Source: Lachnospiraceae bacterium (GTDB lineage Bacteria; Bacillota; Clostridia; Lachnospirales; Lachnospiraceae). Taken from it: a stretch of 12,141 bases of DNA. The notes under the pieces are model-generated. The model saw only the letters and a list, made by a program, of their open reading frames with translations. It was not told the origin of the DNA and ran no database searches. Shown here piece after piece: positions 1-6,934 of this stretch (its first letter is position 1; each line of letters starts with the position of its first letter). The stretch spans positions 1-12,141 of the forward strand of contig VSNO01000136.1 of assembly GCA_009774375.1 (NCBI GenBank). Reading direction: 5' to 3'. A program made the translations under genes and the position numbers.

Positions 1-721
1 GGTTGGAGGACTGCGGGATCACGAAATAATACAGCAGGATAAAGCCGCCGATCCCGCCCGCCGCGACATCCATTCCCAGCCCCAGCCGAAAGCTTTTCCA
101 GTCCCTGTTGCACGCTGCCATCACGAGCACACTGATCCCAAACGGCGCCACGACAAACGCCGCGCCGTAATGCGTATACACTGACAGGACACAGAGCAGC
201 GTGAACAGAAAGATCCGCCTGCCGTCCATCCGCTCACAGATGAGCAGCCAGACATAGACCAGCCAGAACAGCAGCATGATCAGCAGGGAATACTCGGAGG
301 CTTCCTTGATATAATACATCAGGATATAGATACTGGAGTAGATCACAACACAAAAAGCCGCCATACAGCGGTCGCAAAGCTTCCTTATGACAGCATACAG
401 CCCTATGGCAGCGATAAAACCAAACACGGCACTCGAAAAGCGGTACCACCACTCTCCCTCACTGACCTGGAGCCACAGGCACATCACCCAGTTGTACAGC
501 GGGGGCTGCTGCTGGATATAAGCCATCCGCTCATACATGGTGGCGTACTCCGTCACGCCCCTGATCGCCCCCCTGACAGGGATCGAGCAGTAAAACTCCA
601 TCGCCTCATCCTGCCAGATCGGCGCCTCAGTGAGCTTATACAATGCCATGACCCAATAGTAGATAAATGCCGCGCCTGCCGTCACCCATTCCGGCAGGCG
701 CAATCTCTGAGTTCTCTTCAT
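1..721 (-). CDS. GT39-like polytopic membrane glycosyltransferase, N-terminal 240 residues (C-terminus off the left edge)
   Basis: The frame is open from ATG at 721 down to base 1 with no stop, so the gene continues outside the window. Residues 1-10 are a basic N-terminus (MKRTQRLRLP). Hydrophobic helices follow at about 12-30, 92-112, 118-136, 143-162, 168-204 and 217-234. The first extracytoplasmic loop holds IWQDEAMEF, with an acidic D38-E39 pair placed as in GT-C fold enzymes of the PMT/ArnT type. It also holds QQQPPLYNW (70-78), which resembles the family's PPLY motif. EASEYSLL (140-147) and YTHYGAAF (182-189) also fit the family. Such enzymes move a sugar from a polyprenyl-phosphate donor to a surface acceptor outside the membrane. 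AGGAAA lies 9 nt before the ATG. The gap to the SGNH hydrolase upstream is only 22 nt, so co-transcription is likely. Donor and acceptor are unknown. Membrane protein status is firm; the exact family is inferred from motifs. Confidence 0.8.
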   Translation of the reverse strand, partial: MKRTQRLRLPEWVTAGAAFIYYWVMALYKLTEAPIWQDEAMEFYCSIPVRGAIRGVTEYATMYERMAYIQQQPPLYNWVMCLWLQVSEGEWWYRFSSAVFGFIAAIGLYAVIRKLCDRCMAAFCVVIYSSIYILMYYIKEASEYSLLIMLLFWLVYVWLLICERMDGRRIFLFTLLCVLSVYTHYGAAFVVAPFGISVLVMAACNRDWKSFRLGLGMDVAAGGIGGFILLYYFVIPQSSN

Positions 722-743
722 ACAAAAACATTTCCTAACTGAT

Positions 744-1880
744 TCAATACATCGCCGACACGATCAGGCACTGGTACAGCTGCTGCAGCGGCATGGACGG
801 ATCCACCTCGAAACCCGGCTTGCTCACGATCACCTGGCCGTTAGGCATGACAAAGTTTCCATCGCTGATCAGCGCGGGCAGCGCCGCAGTCTCGAACACC
901 ATGTCGTTGATCTCCGTGTATGCCGGCACGTATGCCGTAAGGTCCTGCATGATAAACTGATAGATCTTGCGCGCGAGCAGGTTGTAGCCCGCATCATTCA
1001 GATGACAGCCGTCACACAGATAATTTCCATACTTCTCAAGCGCCTCCCTGTTGTCGACCGTGTTGAGCTCATAATCCATATACAGATCAAGCACCGGAAT
1101 GCCATAATACTCACATCTGTCCAGCATCGCGATGCGGTACTGGTTCAGCGTGCCCGTACCAAAATTACCGTACGTGCTCCGCTTGTATGGGTGCGTCTCA
1201 TCAGCGTCCTTGCTCTGCTGATACGGCACCACGAAGACGATATCCGCGTTCGGATGGGCATTCTTCAGATACGGGATCATCGTGTTGAGCGCCCCGTAAA
1301 AGGTACTGGCACTCTTGTCCGTGCGCTTTCCGATCGGACAGTCGCCATACCAGAAATCATTGGTACCGCCAAATACCACGACAAGGTCCGCTGTCTTGTC
1401 CATCGCGTACATCCTGTCGATGAACGAAGCCGGGTTGTATGATGCCTCCAGCGGAATGTCCGTGATCCTCGAGCACCCCAGCCCGTAATTGTTGACCTTC
1501 GCGCCCGTGAGCTTTGACAGGATCACAGGATACGCCTTGTCGGGCGTTCTCGCACCTGTCCCCGCTGTGATCGAATCGCCCAGCACATTGATGTTGTGGT
1601 ACTTCACGAGTGGCAGCCCCTGCATCACGATCTGTGCCTGCGCCGCCTGGATCAATGCGGTCTCGTGATCAACCGGCTGCGTCATCATGGCCGTCAGCAT
1701 CGCCATCTCTGCCTCTGACGGCACCGTCGCAGGAACCGCCTCGGCCGGAACAGTTTCCGGCGTCACAGCTTCCACACCGGCCTCCGGAAGCTCCGCAGCC
1801 GACACGGGAACAGAACCCATGAGCATCATCGCCGCACAGACCGCTATCACACTCTTTTTCACAGTATCATGTCTCATCAT
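744..1880 (-). CDS. Secreted SGNH/GDSL-type hydrolase (probable esterase)
   Basis: This 378-aa protein has a signal peptide: basic MMRHDTVKK, a hydrophobic stretch at about 10-24, and a likely signal peptidase I site at V-S-A (26-28). There is no lipobox. A Pro/Glu/Val/Ala-rich, low-complexity stretch (about 29-58) probably acts as a linker. The catalytic domain carries the SGNH blocks: GDSITAGTGA (Ser103 nucleophile), NYGLG (131-135, oxyanion glycine), FGGTND (Asn174) and DGCHLND (Asp290, His293). All catalytic residues are therefore present. These enzymes cleave ester bonds, often acetyl groups on carbohydrates; the actual substrate is not shown here. Its place between two membrane glycosyltransferase-like genes, near an acyltransferase, suggests it edits acyl groups on a surface glycan (inference). 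AAAGGA lies 10 nt before the first ATG; a second ATG follows directly, so the start could be one codon later. The tail beyond about residue 315 has no recognised domain. Confidence 0.9.
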   Translation of the reverse strand: MMRHDTVKKSVIAVCAAMMLMGSVPVSAAELPEAGVEAVTPETVPAEAVPATVPSEAEMAMLTAMMTQPVDHETALIQAAQAQIVMQGLPLVKYHNINVLGDSITAGTGARTPDKAYPVILSKLTGAKVNNYGLGCSRITDIPLEASYNPASFIDRMYAMDKTADLVVVFGGTNDFWYGDCPIGKRTDKSASTFYGALNTMIPYLKNAHPNADIVFVVPYQQSKDADETHPYKRSTYGNFGTGTLNQYRIAMLDRCEYYGIPVLDLYMDYELNTVDNREALEKYGNYLCDGCHLNDAGYNLLARKIYQFIMQDLTAYVPAYTEINDMVFETAALPALISDGNFVMPNGQVIVSKPGFEVDPSMPLQQLYQCLIVSAMY

Positions 1881-1929
1881 TCGTCTACATTCCTTTCTTA
1901 TTATACTTACTTATCATGATTATAAACTT

Positions 1930-3645
1930 CTAATTTTCACTTTTCGGATAAAACCCATCCCCGACCGAATCACCCCTGAAGAGCACCGGCACCTGCCGCG
2001 GGATCGACGGGAAATGATCATATCCAGTACGGTCGCCATCTGCCGGGTAATAAAATGTCACGCCCCCCGCCTCATAACGCTCCAGTGCATACCTTCCATA
2101 GTCCTGCTGCCATACGTAAGCTTTTTTCCCTGATTCGCCATACATATAGCGCGCCAGCGATACCAGCTTGACTGCGGAGAACCCCCACAGCACGACCATG
2201 CCAAAAACTACTGTCTTTCTTATCATATCCTTTTTTTGCCGTTTGTCAAAGGATTTTATCAAATAATCGCATAAAATACCAGATGTTATCATAACTACAA
2301 GCAGTATGTAGGCATATCCATACCGCAGAAGCGGCGCCGAAAACTGCCAGAAGCCATAGGAGGCGAGCACTGTGGCAAGCACCAGAAGCTGCCCTGTCCT
2401 CAGCCTTCCGGCAGGCGTCCGGTCCGCCCTGTGAAACTGCCTCACGAGAAGTATGACAAATATCGGCAGGCATACGGCATCCGCCGCGACGAGCGCTTTG
2501 CCAACCGCGGGGAGCATTTCCTGAAACCATTCCCCGAACCACGCCGACACGGGCAGATCCACAAGCGCCGCGTTGTTGATCCCCCTGCCCCACGTCCTGA
2601 TCTCCGCCGCGTCAAGCGCCGCCTCCGCGGCAGGGATCTTCCAGTCCACGTCAAACAGATCCAGTGCCGGAAACGGATAGAGCAGGTACCCCGACAGGAT
2701 CACTGTCCTCGCAAGCCACGGAACGACTGTCACGATCCCCAGCCCGAGGTAAAAGACAGTCTCCTTCCAGCGCCGTCTCATGACAAGCATGGAGACCGGC
2801 CTGGCCAGCAGGATCAGGATCAGTCCCGCCGTCAGTTTGAGGGTTACGGCATACACCCCCGCCACACACAAAAGCGCGTACGGCGCAGCGGCCTCCTCAC
2901 CGCGCTCCAACAGCTCCAGCCATTTGATGATGATAAAAAACACCACGCACATGATCGCATAATCGGATGCGGGCGCCACGATATCGCTGTAGATAACAGT
3001 CAGATAGTAAAACGCGCCGAGCCGGGCAAGATCCGTCACAACCGTCTTTTTGGAGCGTCCGTGCACATCAAAAACAGAAAGTACCTGCGTCCAGAGCAAA
3101 AACGCCATGAACCCATTCACCGCATGGAGCGAGCGCCCTGTCAGAAACTTCATACTGTAAAGCGCCGACAGCGCAAAAAAAGAACTGTTGTAGGCAAACC
3201 GCACATGGATATTTCCCAGTCCCTTCACAGCCCTGTACTCCTCGATCCACCGGATACTCTGCGCATGGTACAGGTCGGAATCGTAATGCATATATCCTCT
3301 GGAGGTACAGAAGCACCACACCGCGGCACTCAGCACCAGAACGATTTTCCATAACATGCGCTTTCCGCTCCAGGTCTCCCGCAGCAGCTCCGCGATCTGG
3401 CGCCTCCCCGCCACCGCGGTCACAAGACACGCGGCCGTGAGCACGAGATTCGCGGCGGCACCGACCCTGTAGAACAGACTGAAGAACTGCGCGTACACCG
3501 TCACCGCCACAAGTCCCGTTCCCACGATACTGCTGACATCCGTCATACGGTACCCTGATATCCTGTGCACGGATGCGCGCAGGGCAAAGCCGGTCAGGAA
3601 AGCCGTGACTGCGATATAGAACCAATTGAAAAGGACTGAAACCAT
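1930..3645 (-). CDS. Polytopic membrane protein, glycosyltransferase-like (resembles the LIC_10190 membrane family)
   Basis: This 571-aa protein has roughly 12-13 predicted membrane helices, with clear ones at about 5-23, 40-58, 100-113, 174-191, 208-244, 256-281, 297-317, 385-401, 417-436, 442-462 and 477-497. A loop after the third or fourth helix has HYDSDLYH (120-127), a DxD-like acidic motif, followed by GLGNIHVRFAYNSSFF (142-157). ILSGYLLYPFP (316-326) and APLLRYGYAYI (437-447) recur in the large bacterial membrane family often labelled LIC_10190, from memory and without a search. The C-terminal 70 residues are polar. The function is probably transfer or polymerisation of lipid-linked sugars, but no catalytic residue is proven. 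AAGGTGGG lies about 7 nt before the ATG. It is the first gene of a three-gene block, with 49 nt to the SGNH hydrolase. It diverges from the acyltransferase gene across a 99-bp region. Confidence 0.8.
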   Translation of the reverse strand: MVSVLFNWFYIAVTAFLTGFALRASVHRISGYRMTDVSSIVGTGLVAVTVYAQFFSLFYRVGAAANLVLTAACLVTAVAGRRQIAELLRETWSGKRMLWKIVLVLSAAVWCFCTSRGYMHYDSDLYHAQSIRWIEEYRAVKGLGNIHVRFAYNSSFFALSALYSMKFLTGRSLHAVNGFMAFLLWTQVLSVFDVHGRSKKTVVTDLARLGAFYYLTVIYSDIVAPASDYAIMCVVFFIIIKWLELLERGEEAAAPYALLCVAGVYAVTLKLTAGLILILLARPVSMLVMRRRWKETVFYLGLGIVTVVPWLARTVILSGYLLYPFPALDLFDVDWKIPAAEAALDAAEIRTWGRGINNAALVDLPVSAWFGEWFQEMLPAVGKALVAADAVCLPIFVILLVRQFHRADRTPAGRLRTGQLLVLATVLASYGFWQFSAPLLRYGYAYILLVVMITSGILCDYLIKSFDKRQKKDMIRKTVVFGMVVLWGFSAVKLVSLARYMYGESGKKAYVWQQDYGRYALERYEAGGVTFYYPADGDRTGYDHFPSIPRQVPVLFRGDSVGDGFYPKSEN

Positions 3646-3665
3646 TTTTTTCCCACCTTGTTCAT

Positions 3666-3695
3666 AAAATATTCTATTATTGGCAAAAATGTGAT
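3666..3695 (-). promoter_or_regulatory. Possible promoter for the left-hand glycan operon
   Basis: Read on the minus strand, ATCACA (3690-3695) and TATTTT (3666-3671) are 18 bp apart, each matching four of six consensus positions. It overlaps the forward promoter of the acyltransferase, so the two directions could compete for polymerase. This is the best candidate in a 99-bp divergent gap but it is weak. Confidence 0.3.
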
Positions 3696-3709
3696 AGACT
3701 GGCTATAAG
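3680..3709 (+). promoter_or_regulatory. Sigma-A-type promoter for the acyltransferase gene
   Basis: TTGGCA (3680-3685) is followed after 18 bp by TATAAG (3704-3709). Shifting one base gives a 17-bp spacer and TGgCTATAA, an extended -10 arrangement. Transcription would begin near 3716, leaving a leader of about 30 nt before the ATG at 3745. Confidence 0.6.
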
Positions 3710-3744
3710 GCAAACTACAAAACTGATTCAGACAGGAGACAGCC

Positions 3745-4857
3745 ATGGACAAAAAACTGCGATCGATCGACATCATAAAGGGGATCGGCATCATCATGAT
3801 CATCATCACCCACAACCGGCATTTTATCATGCAGGATATGTCCGTGATCTGGTTCCTCATCAATTTCGGCCAGATGGGCTGCCAGCTCTTCTTTTTCGCG
3901 TCGGGATTTTCACTCTGCTACGCATGGGAACATATGGATCCATCCCGACCCAGGGCGCTCCGCTTCATCCTGCGCCGCTATCTCAGACTGGCGCCGGGTT
4001 TCCTGATCTTTATGATGGTCAACCTCGCACTCAATATACTGCTCATGGATATTTTGCACTTTCCGCCTGGATTTATCATGAACAGGGAACCGCGCGCCAT
4101 GCTCACAAACGCATTATTCCTGCATGGCCTGTTCCCGGACTATGTCAACAATGGCTTTCCGGGAGGATGGTACATCGGAACGGCTTTCCTGCTCTACATC
4201 ACCTTTCCGCTCCTGTACGGGATCCTCCGCAGACTGCACGCCATACATCCGCTGTGCATGACAGCCGTTCCGGCGCTGCTGTTTGTATCCAATCTTATCC
4301 TCCAGTACCGGATATCAGGTCTGTCAGGCAACAGCCTGCCGGTCGGCAACAGCACCTTTCTGTATTACTTATTTACGAACCAGCTCCCGTGTTTCTGCCT
4401 TGGCATCCTGCTGTTTTTCAGGAAAGAGAGAACGCAGACGCCTCCCGCGCTGTCCACAGCCCTGTTCATCACATTCACCGGGATCTGTGTCTGCCTGTAC
4501 GTCTATCCGCCAACGCCTTATATATTCACCGCACTGCCGACCATTGCCGGCCTGGCCGCATACTGGCTTGCCGCAGCGCTCCTGCGCATCGAGCAGAGAC
4601 GGCCGCCTGATTCCCCCGCAAGCCGCTTTCTGGCAGACTGCGGCAGGAATTCCTATGGCATGTACCTCTGCCATTCGCTCGTCTGCTGGTACGGCATGAA
4701 GGCTGTGACACATCTGCTCACGCAGAACGGTATCGCCTACAATGACCTGCTGCTCTACGGGCTGATGTTTCCGCCTTCCGTCTTTGCCGTGTATATCATG
4801 GGATCGCGTATCGAAAAGCTGCTCACACGGATCGACCGCAGGCTCCGGCGGATCTGA
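3745..4857 (+). CDS. Acyltransferase-3 family membrane O-acyltransferase
   Basis: This 370-aa protein has about ten hydrophobic helices, the usual size for an acyltransferase-3 domain without an added SGNH domain. The N-terminus RSIDIIKGIGI (6-16) followed by His23 in IITHNR matches the family pattern of an R-D-RG segment and a catalytic-site histidine at the end of helix 1. RRYLRLAPGF (77-86) supplies the conserved RxxR-type arginines. GGWYIGTAFLLYITFPLL (140-157) and GRNSYGMYLCH (300-310) are also typical. The family moves acyl groups, often acetyl, across the membrane onto sugars of capsule, O-antigen, teichoic acid or peptidoglycan; the substrate here is unknown. AGGAG (3734-3738) lies 6 nt before the ATG. 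The gene diverges from a glycosyltransferase block that encodes an SGNH hydrolase, so acylation and deacylation may be paired (inference). Its last 35 bases overlap the opposing asnB end. Confidence 0.9.
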   Translation: MDKKLRSIDIIKGIGIIMIIITHNRHFIMQDMSVIWFLINFGQMGCQLFFFASGFSLCYAWEHMDPSRPRALRFILRRYLRLAPGFLIFMMVNLALNILLMDILHFPPGFIMNREPRAMLTNALFLHGLFPDYVNNGFPGGWYIGTAFLLYITFPLLYGILRRLHAIHPLCMTAVPALLFVSNLILQYRISGLSGNSLPVGNSTFLYYLFTNQLPCFCLGILLFFRKERTQTPPALSTALFITFTGICVCLYVYPPTPYIFTALPTIAGLAAYWLAAALLRIEQRRPPDSPASRFLADCGRNSYGMYLCHSLVCWYGMKAVTHLLTQNGIAYNDLLLYGLMFPPSVFAVYIMGSRIEKLLTRIDRRLRRI

Positions 4858-6733
4858 CAGCCTCATCCTGCATCCACGCCTGGAACATCAGGATATACCA
4901 GATCTGTATCCGCCAGTTGCCGTTTTCCACAAAGTCTCTCCATATCCGGTCAACCTCCGCAGCATTTAAGATCCCCTGCTGCCTGATCAGGCGGCTGTCG
5001 AGCAGCGACTCTGCCCACTCCCGCAGTCCCGGCTCCCTGAGCCACTGCCTGATCGGGATCGCAAACCCTTTTTTGGGCCTGTCCATCATCTCTTTGGGAA
5101 CATATCTGTACAGCACATCCTTCAGGATCAGCTTGCCCTCCGTCCCCTGCTTTTTGTACTCCATGGGGATCGTCCATGCAAACTCGACGACATCCCGGTC
5201 CAGCATCGGCACCCTCGTCTCCAGCGATACCGCCATCGCAGTGCGGTCAACCTTGACCAGGATGTCATCCGGGTGGTAAACCTCCATATCCATCAGCATG
5301 ATGCTGTTCTGCGGATCCTTCAGAAGCCCGCAGGGATAGCTGTTATGCTTGTACGGGTACGTTTCTTTTTCCAGGGCGATCTGGAGATTGGACGCCTCCT
5401 GCGCATTGGACAGCTCATACAGATGCTCCGGACTTTTCGCCCCCAGCAGATATGCCTTGGTCTGCAGCAGCTGGTTATTCCGGATCAGCGGGTTCCCGAT
5501 CAGGAGACGGCTGGCAAGCTTGCGCATGCCGTACGGATACTTCCCCATCTTGCCCCAGATCCTGCCTATGGAAGAGTAGGAAAGATATCCGCAGAACAGC
5601 TCGTCCCCCGCGTCACCGCTCAGGGATACCGTCACATGCTCCCTCGTCATCCTGCTCACGAGATACGTCGGGATCTGCGAGGAGTCCGCAAACGGTTCGC
5701 CAAATATCCAGGAGAGCTTCGGGATCACATCCTTCGCGTCGTCCGCCGTGATGTAGAGCTCCGTGTGCTCCGTGCCGAGATGCTGTGCGATCTCCCTGGC
5801 ATATGCCGCTTCATTGTAGGCAGGATCCTCCATCCCGATGGTAAAGCTCCGGACCCTGCGCTCCGACTGTGCCTGCATGAGCGCCACGATCGTGCTGCTG
5901 TCGATCCCCGCCGACAGAAATGCCCCGACCGGGACATCCGCCGCCATCTGCTCCCTGATGGAAGCCTTCAGGAGACGTTCCAGCTCGTCTGCCGCCTCCT
6001 GCCTGCTTCCCTGGAACGGATGCGCCTGACCGTATCTCGCCGCCTCACGCACAGACCAGTATGTGCTGATCCCCGGCTCTTTGTAGGGAGCGTCCAGCTC
6101 CAGCATACAGCCCGCATCGAGCTTGTAGATGTCTTTATATATGGAATACGGTGCCGGAATATATCCATGGATGAAATACAGCTGAAGCACCTTTGTGTCG
6201 ATCGGATTGTCAAAACCGTCCAGCACGCGGAGGCAGCCGATATCCGAGGCAAACGCGAAGTGCCCGTTCACAAACCCATAATACAGCGGTTTCTCGCCGA
6301 TCCTGTCCCGGATGAGCGTCAGCTTCCCTGTCTGCCTGTCAAAGAGCGCGATGGCAAACATTCCCTTGCAGTGCCTGATCGTCTCCGCCACACCGTATGC
6401 CTCGACCGCCTCGACCAGCACCTCGGTGTCGGATGTCCCGCGAAAAGCCGTAACCTTCTTCTCTCTCAGCAGCTTGTCCCGGAGTCTGCGGTAATTGTAG
6501 ATCTCCCCGTTGAACACGCAGACATACCTGCCGGATGCCGAGTGCATCGGCTGTGCGCCGGTCTCCGACAGATCCACGATCGACAGTCTGCGATGCCCGA
6601 GCACCACGTTGGCATCTTCATCCGCCCAGACATCCCCGGCATCAGGACCCCTGTGATACATCCGCTGGTTCATCCGCTCTATATTTTCTCTCCAGTTCGC
6701 AGGACTGCTGCAAAAACCTGCTATTCCACACAT
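4823..6733 (-). CDS. asnB: Asparagine synthetase B (glutamine-hydrolysing)
   Basis: The start is placed at the ATG at 6733, which gives MCGIAGF. The N-terminal Cys2 is the glutaminase nucleophile after Met removal, so the frame's longer reading to 6778 adds 15 residues that would block activity. The resulting 636 aa is normal for AsnB. The class II glutamine amidotransferase domain (about 2-200) contains HRGPDAGD (27-34), NGEIYNY (75-81) and GTSDTE (99-104). The synthetase domain has the pyrophosphate loop LSAGIDSS (273-280), with Ala for the more usual second Gly, an acceptable variant. It also has SLSGDAGDELFCGY (370-383). The reaction makes asparagine from aspartate, glutamine and ATP in the cytoplasm. 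AsnB-like enzymes in Firmicutes also amidate cell-wall meso-diaminopimelate, and homologues occur in polysaccharide loci, so a surface-modification role is possible here. The ribosome site is modest (GGGG, 8 nt before ATG). The gene ends inside the opposing acyltransferase gene. Confidence 0.93.
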   Translation of the reverse strand: MCGIAGFCSSPANWRENIERMNQRMYHRGPDAGDVWADEDANVVLGHRRLSIVDLSETGAQPMHSASGRYVCVFNGEIYNYRRLRDKLLREKKVTAFRGTSDTEVLVEAVEAYGVAETIRHCKGMFAIALFDRQTGKLTLIRDRIGEKPLYYGFVNGHFAFASDIGCLRVLDGFDNPIDTKVLQLYFIHGYIPAPYSIYKDIYKLDAGCMLELDAPYKEPGISTYWSVREAARYGQAHPFQGSRQEAADELERLLKASIREQMAADVPVGAFLSAGIDSSTIVALMQAQSERRVRSFTIGMEDPAYNEAAYAREIAQHLGTEHTELYITADDAKDVIPKLSWIFGEPFADSSQIPTYLVSRMTREHVTVSLSGDAGDELFCGYLSYSSIGRIWGKMGKYPYGMRKLASRLLIGNPLIRNNQLLQTKAYLLGAKSPEHLYELSNAQEASNLQIALEKETYPYKHNSYPCGLLKDPQNSIMLMDMEVYHPDDILVKVDRTAMAVSLETRVPMLDRDVVEFAWTIPMEYKKQGTEGKLILKDVLYRYVPKEMMDRPKKGFAIPIRQWLREPGLREWAESLLDSRLIRQQGILNAAEVDRIWRDFVENGNWRIQIWYILMFQAWMQDEAVRSAGACGRSV

Positions 6734-6778
6734 ACGTTCAACCCCATTCCTGTACCTGTCTAATCTCGTCCTCAACAA

Positions 6779-6835
6779 ATGATATCATAATTTTTTGCCA
6801 ATTCCTAGTATATGTAGAAAAAAATAGCGTATTCA
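6779..6835 (-). promoter_or_regulatory. Candidate asnB promoter region
   Basis: Two alternatives can be seen on the minus strand. TGAATA (6830-6835) and TATACT (6807-6812) are 17 bp apart. Nearer the gene, TATCAT (6779-6784) is preceded by TGA, giving an extended -10, but its -35 is poor. The second overlaps a perfect 10-bp palindrome, ATGATATCAT (6779-6788), which could be an operator. Neither is confirmed. Confidence 0.4.
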
Positions 6836-6845
6836 TGGGGAAACA

Positions 6846-6874
6846 TTGACATCGATTTCCGTGATTGTTACAAT
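6846..6874 (+). promoter_or_regulatory. Strong sigma-A-type promoter for the hybrid kinase
   Basis: A perfect -35, TTGACA (6846-6851), is followed by a 17-bp spacer and TACAAT (6869-6874). TGT directly before it forms an extended -10. Transcription should start near 6881, about 54 nt before the chosen start codon. This is the strongest promoter in the window. Confidence 0.85.
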
Positions 6875-6922
6875 AGAAAGAAGGTATGAGTGCTGCAAAA
6901 TCTGAATCACACAAAATCCATG

Positions 6923-6927
6923 GGAGG
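6923..6927 (+). promoter_or_regulatory. Ribosome binding site that sets the kinase start
   Basis: GGAGG lies 7 nt before ATG at 6935. The competing upstream GTG at 6890 would be only about 9 nt from the predicted transcript 5' end, so no ribosome site could precede it. The ATG is therefore preferred. Confidence 0.85.
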
Positions 6928-6934
6928 TTTTCAC

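Noticed and set aside
234..452. A 72-codon minus-strand frame near the left edge
   Set aside because: It lies inside the partial glycosyltransferase gene (1-721) in another frame. The longer frame has membrane helices and family motifs.
2431..3354. A 307-codon plus-strand frame within the 571-aa membrane protein gene
   Set aside because: Its product is highly basic and low in hydrophobic residues, without a domain. The opposite strand encodes a coherent polytopic protein.
5273..6763. A 496-codon open frame antisense to asnB
   Set aside because: AsnB motifs on the other strand are unambiguous, and the antisense protein is rich in Arg, His and Pro with no domain, typical of a shadow frame.
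6734..6934. T-box or other riboswitch in the asnB leader
   Set aside because: The leader is at most about 75 nt, with no T-box motif or terminator/antiterminator pair visible.
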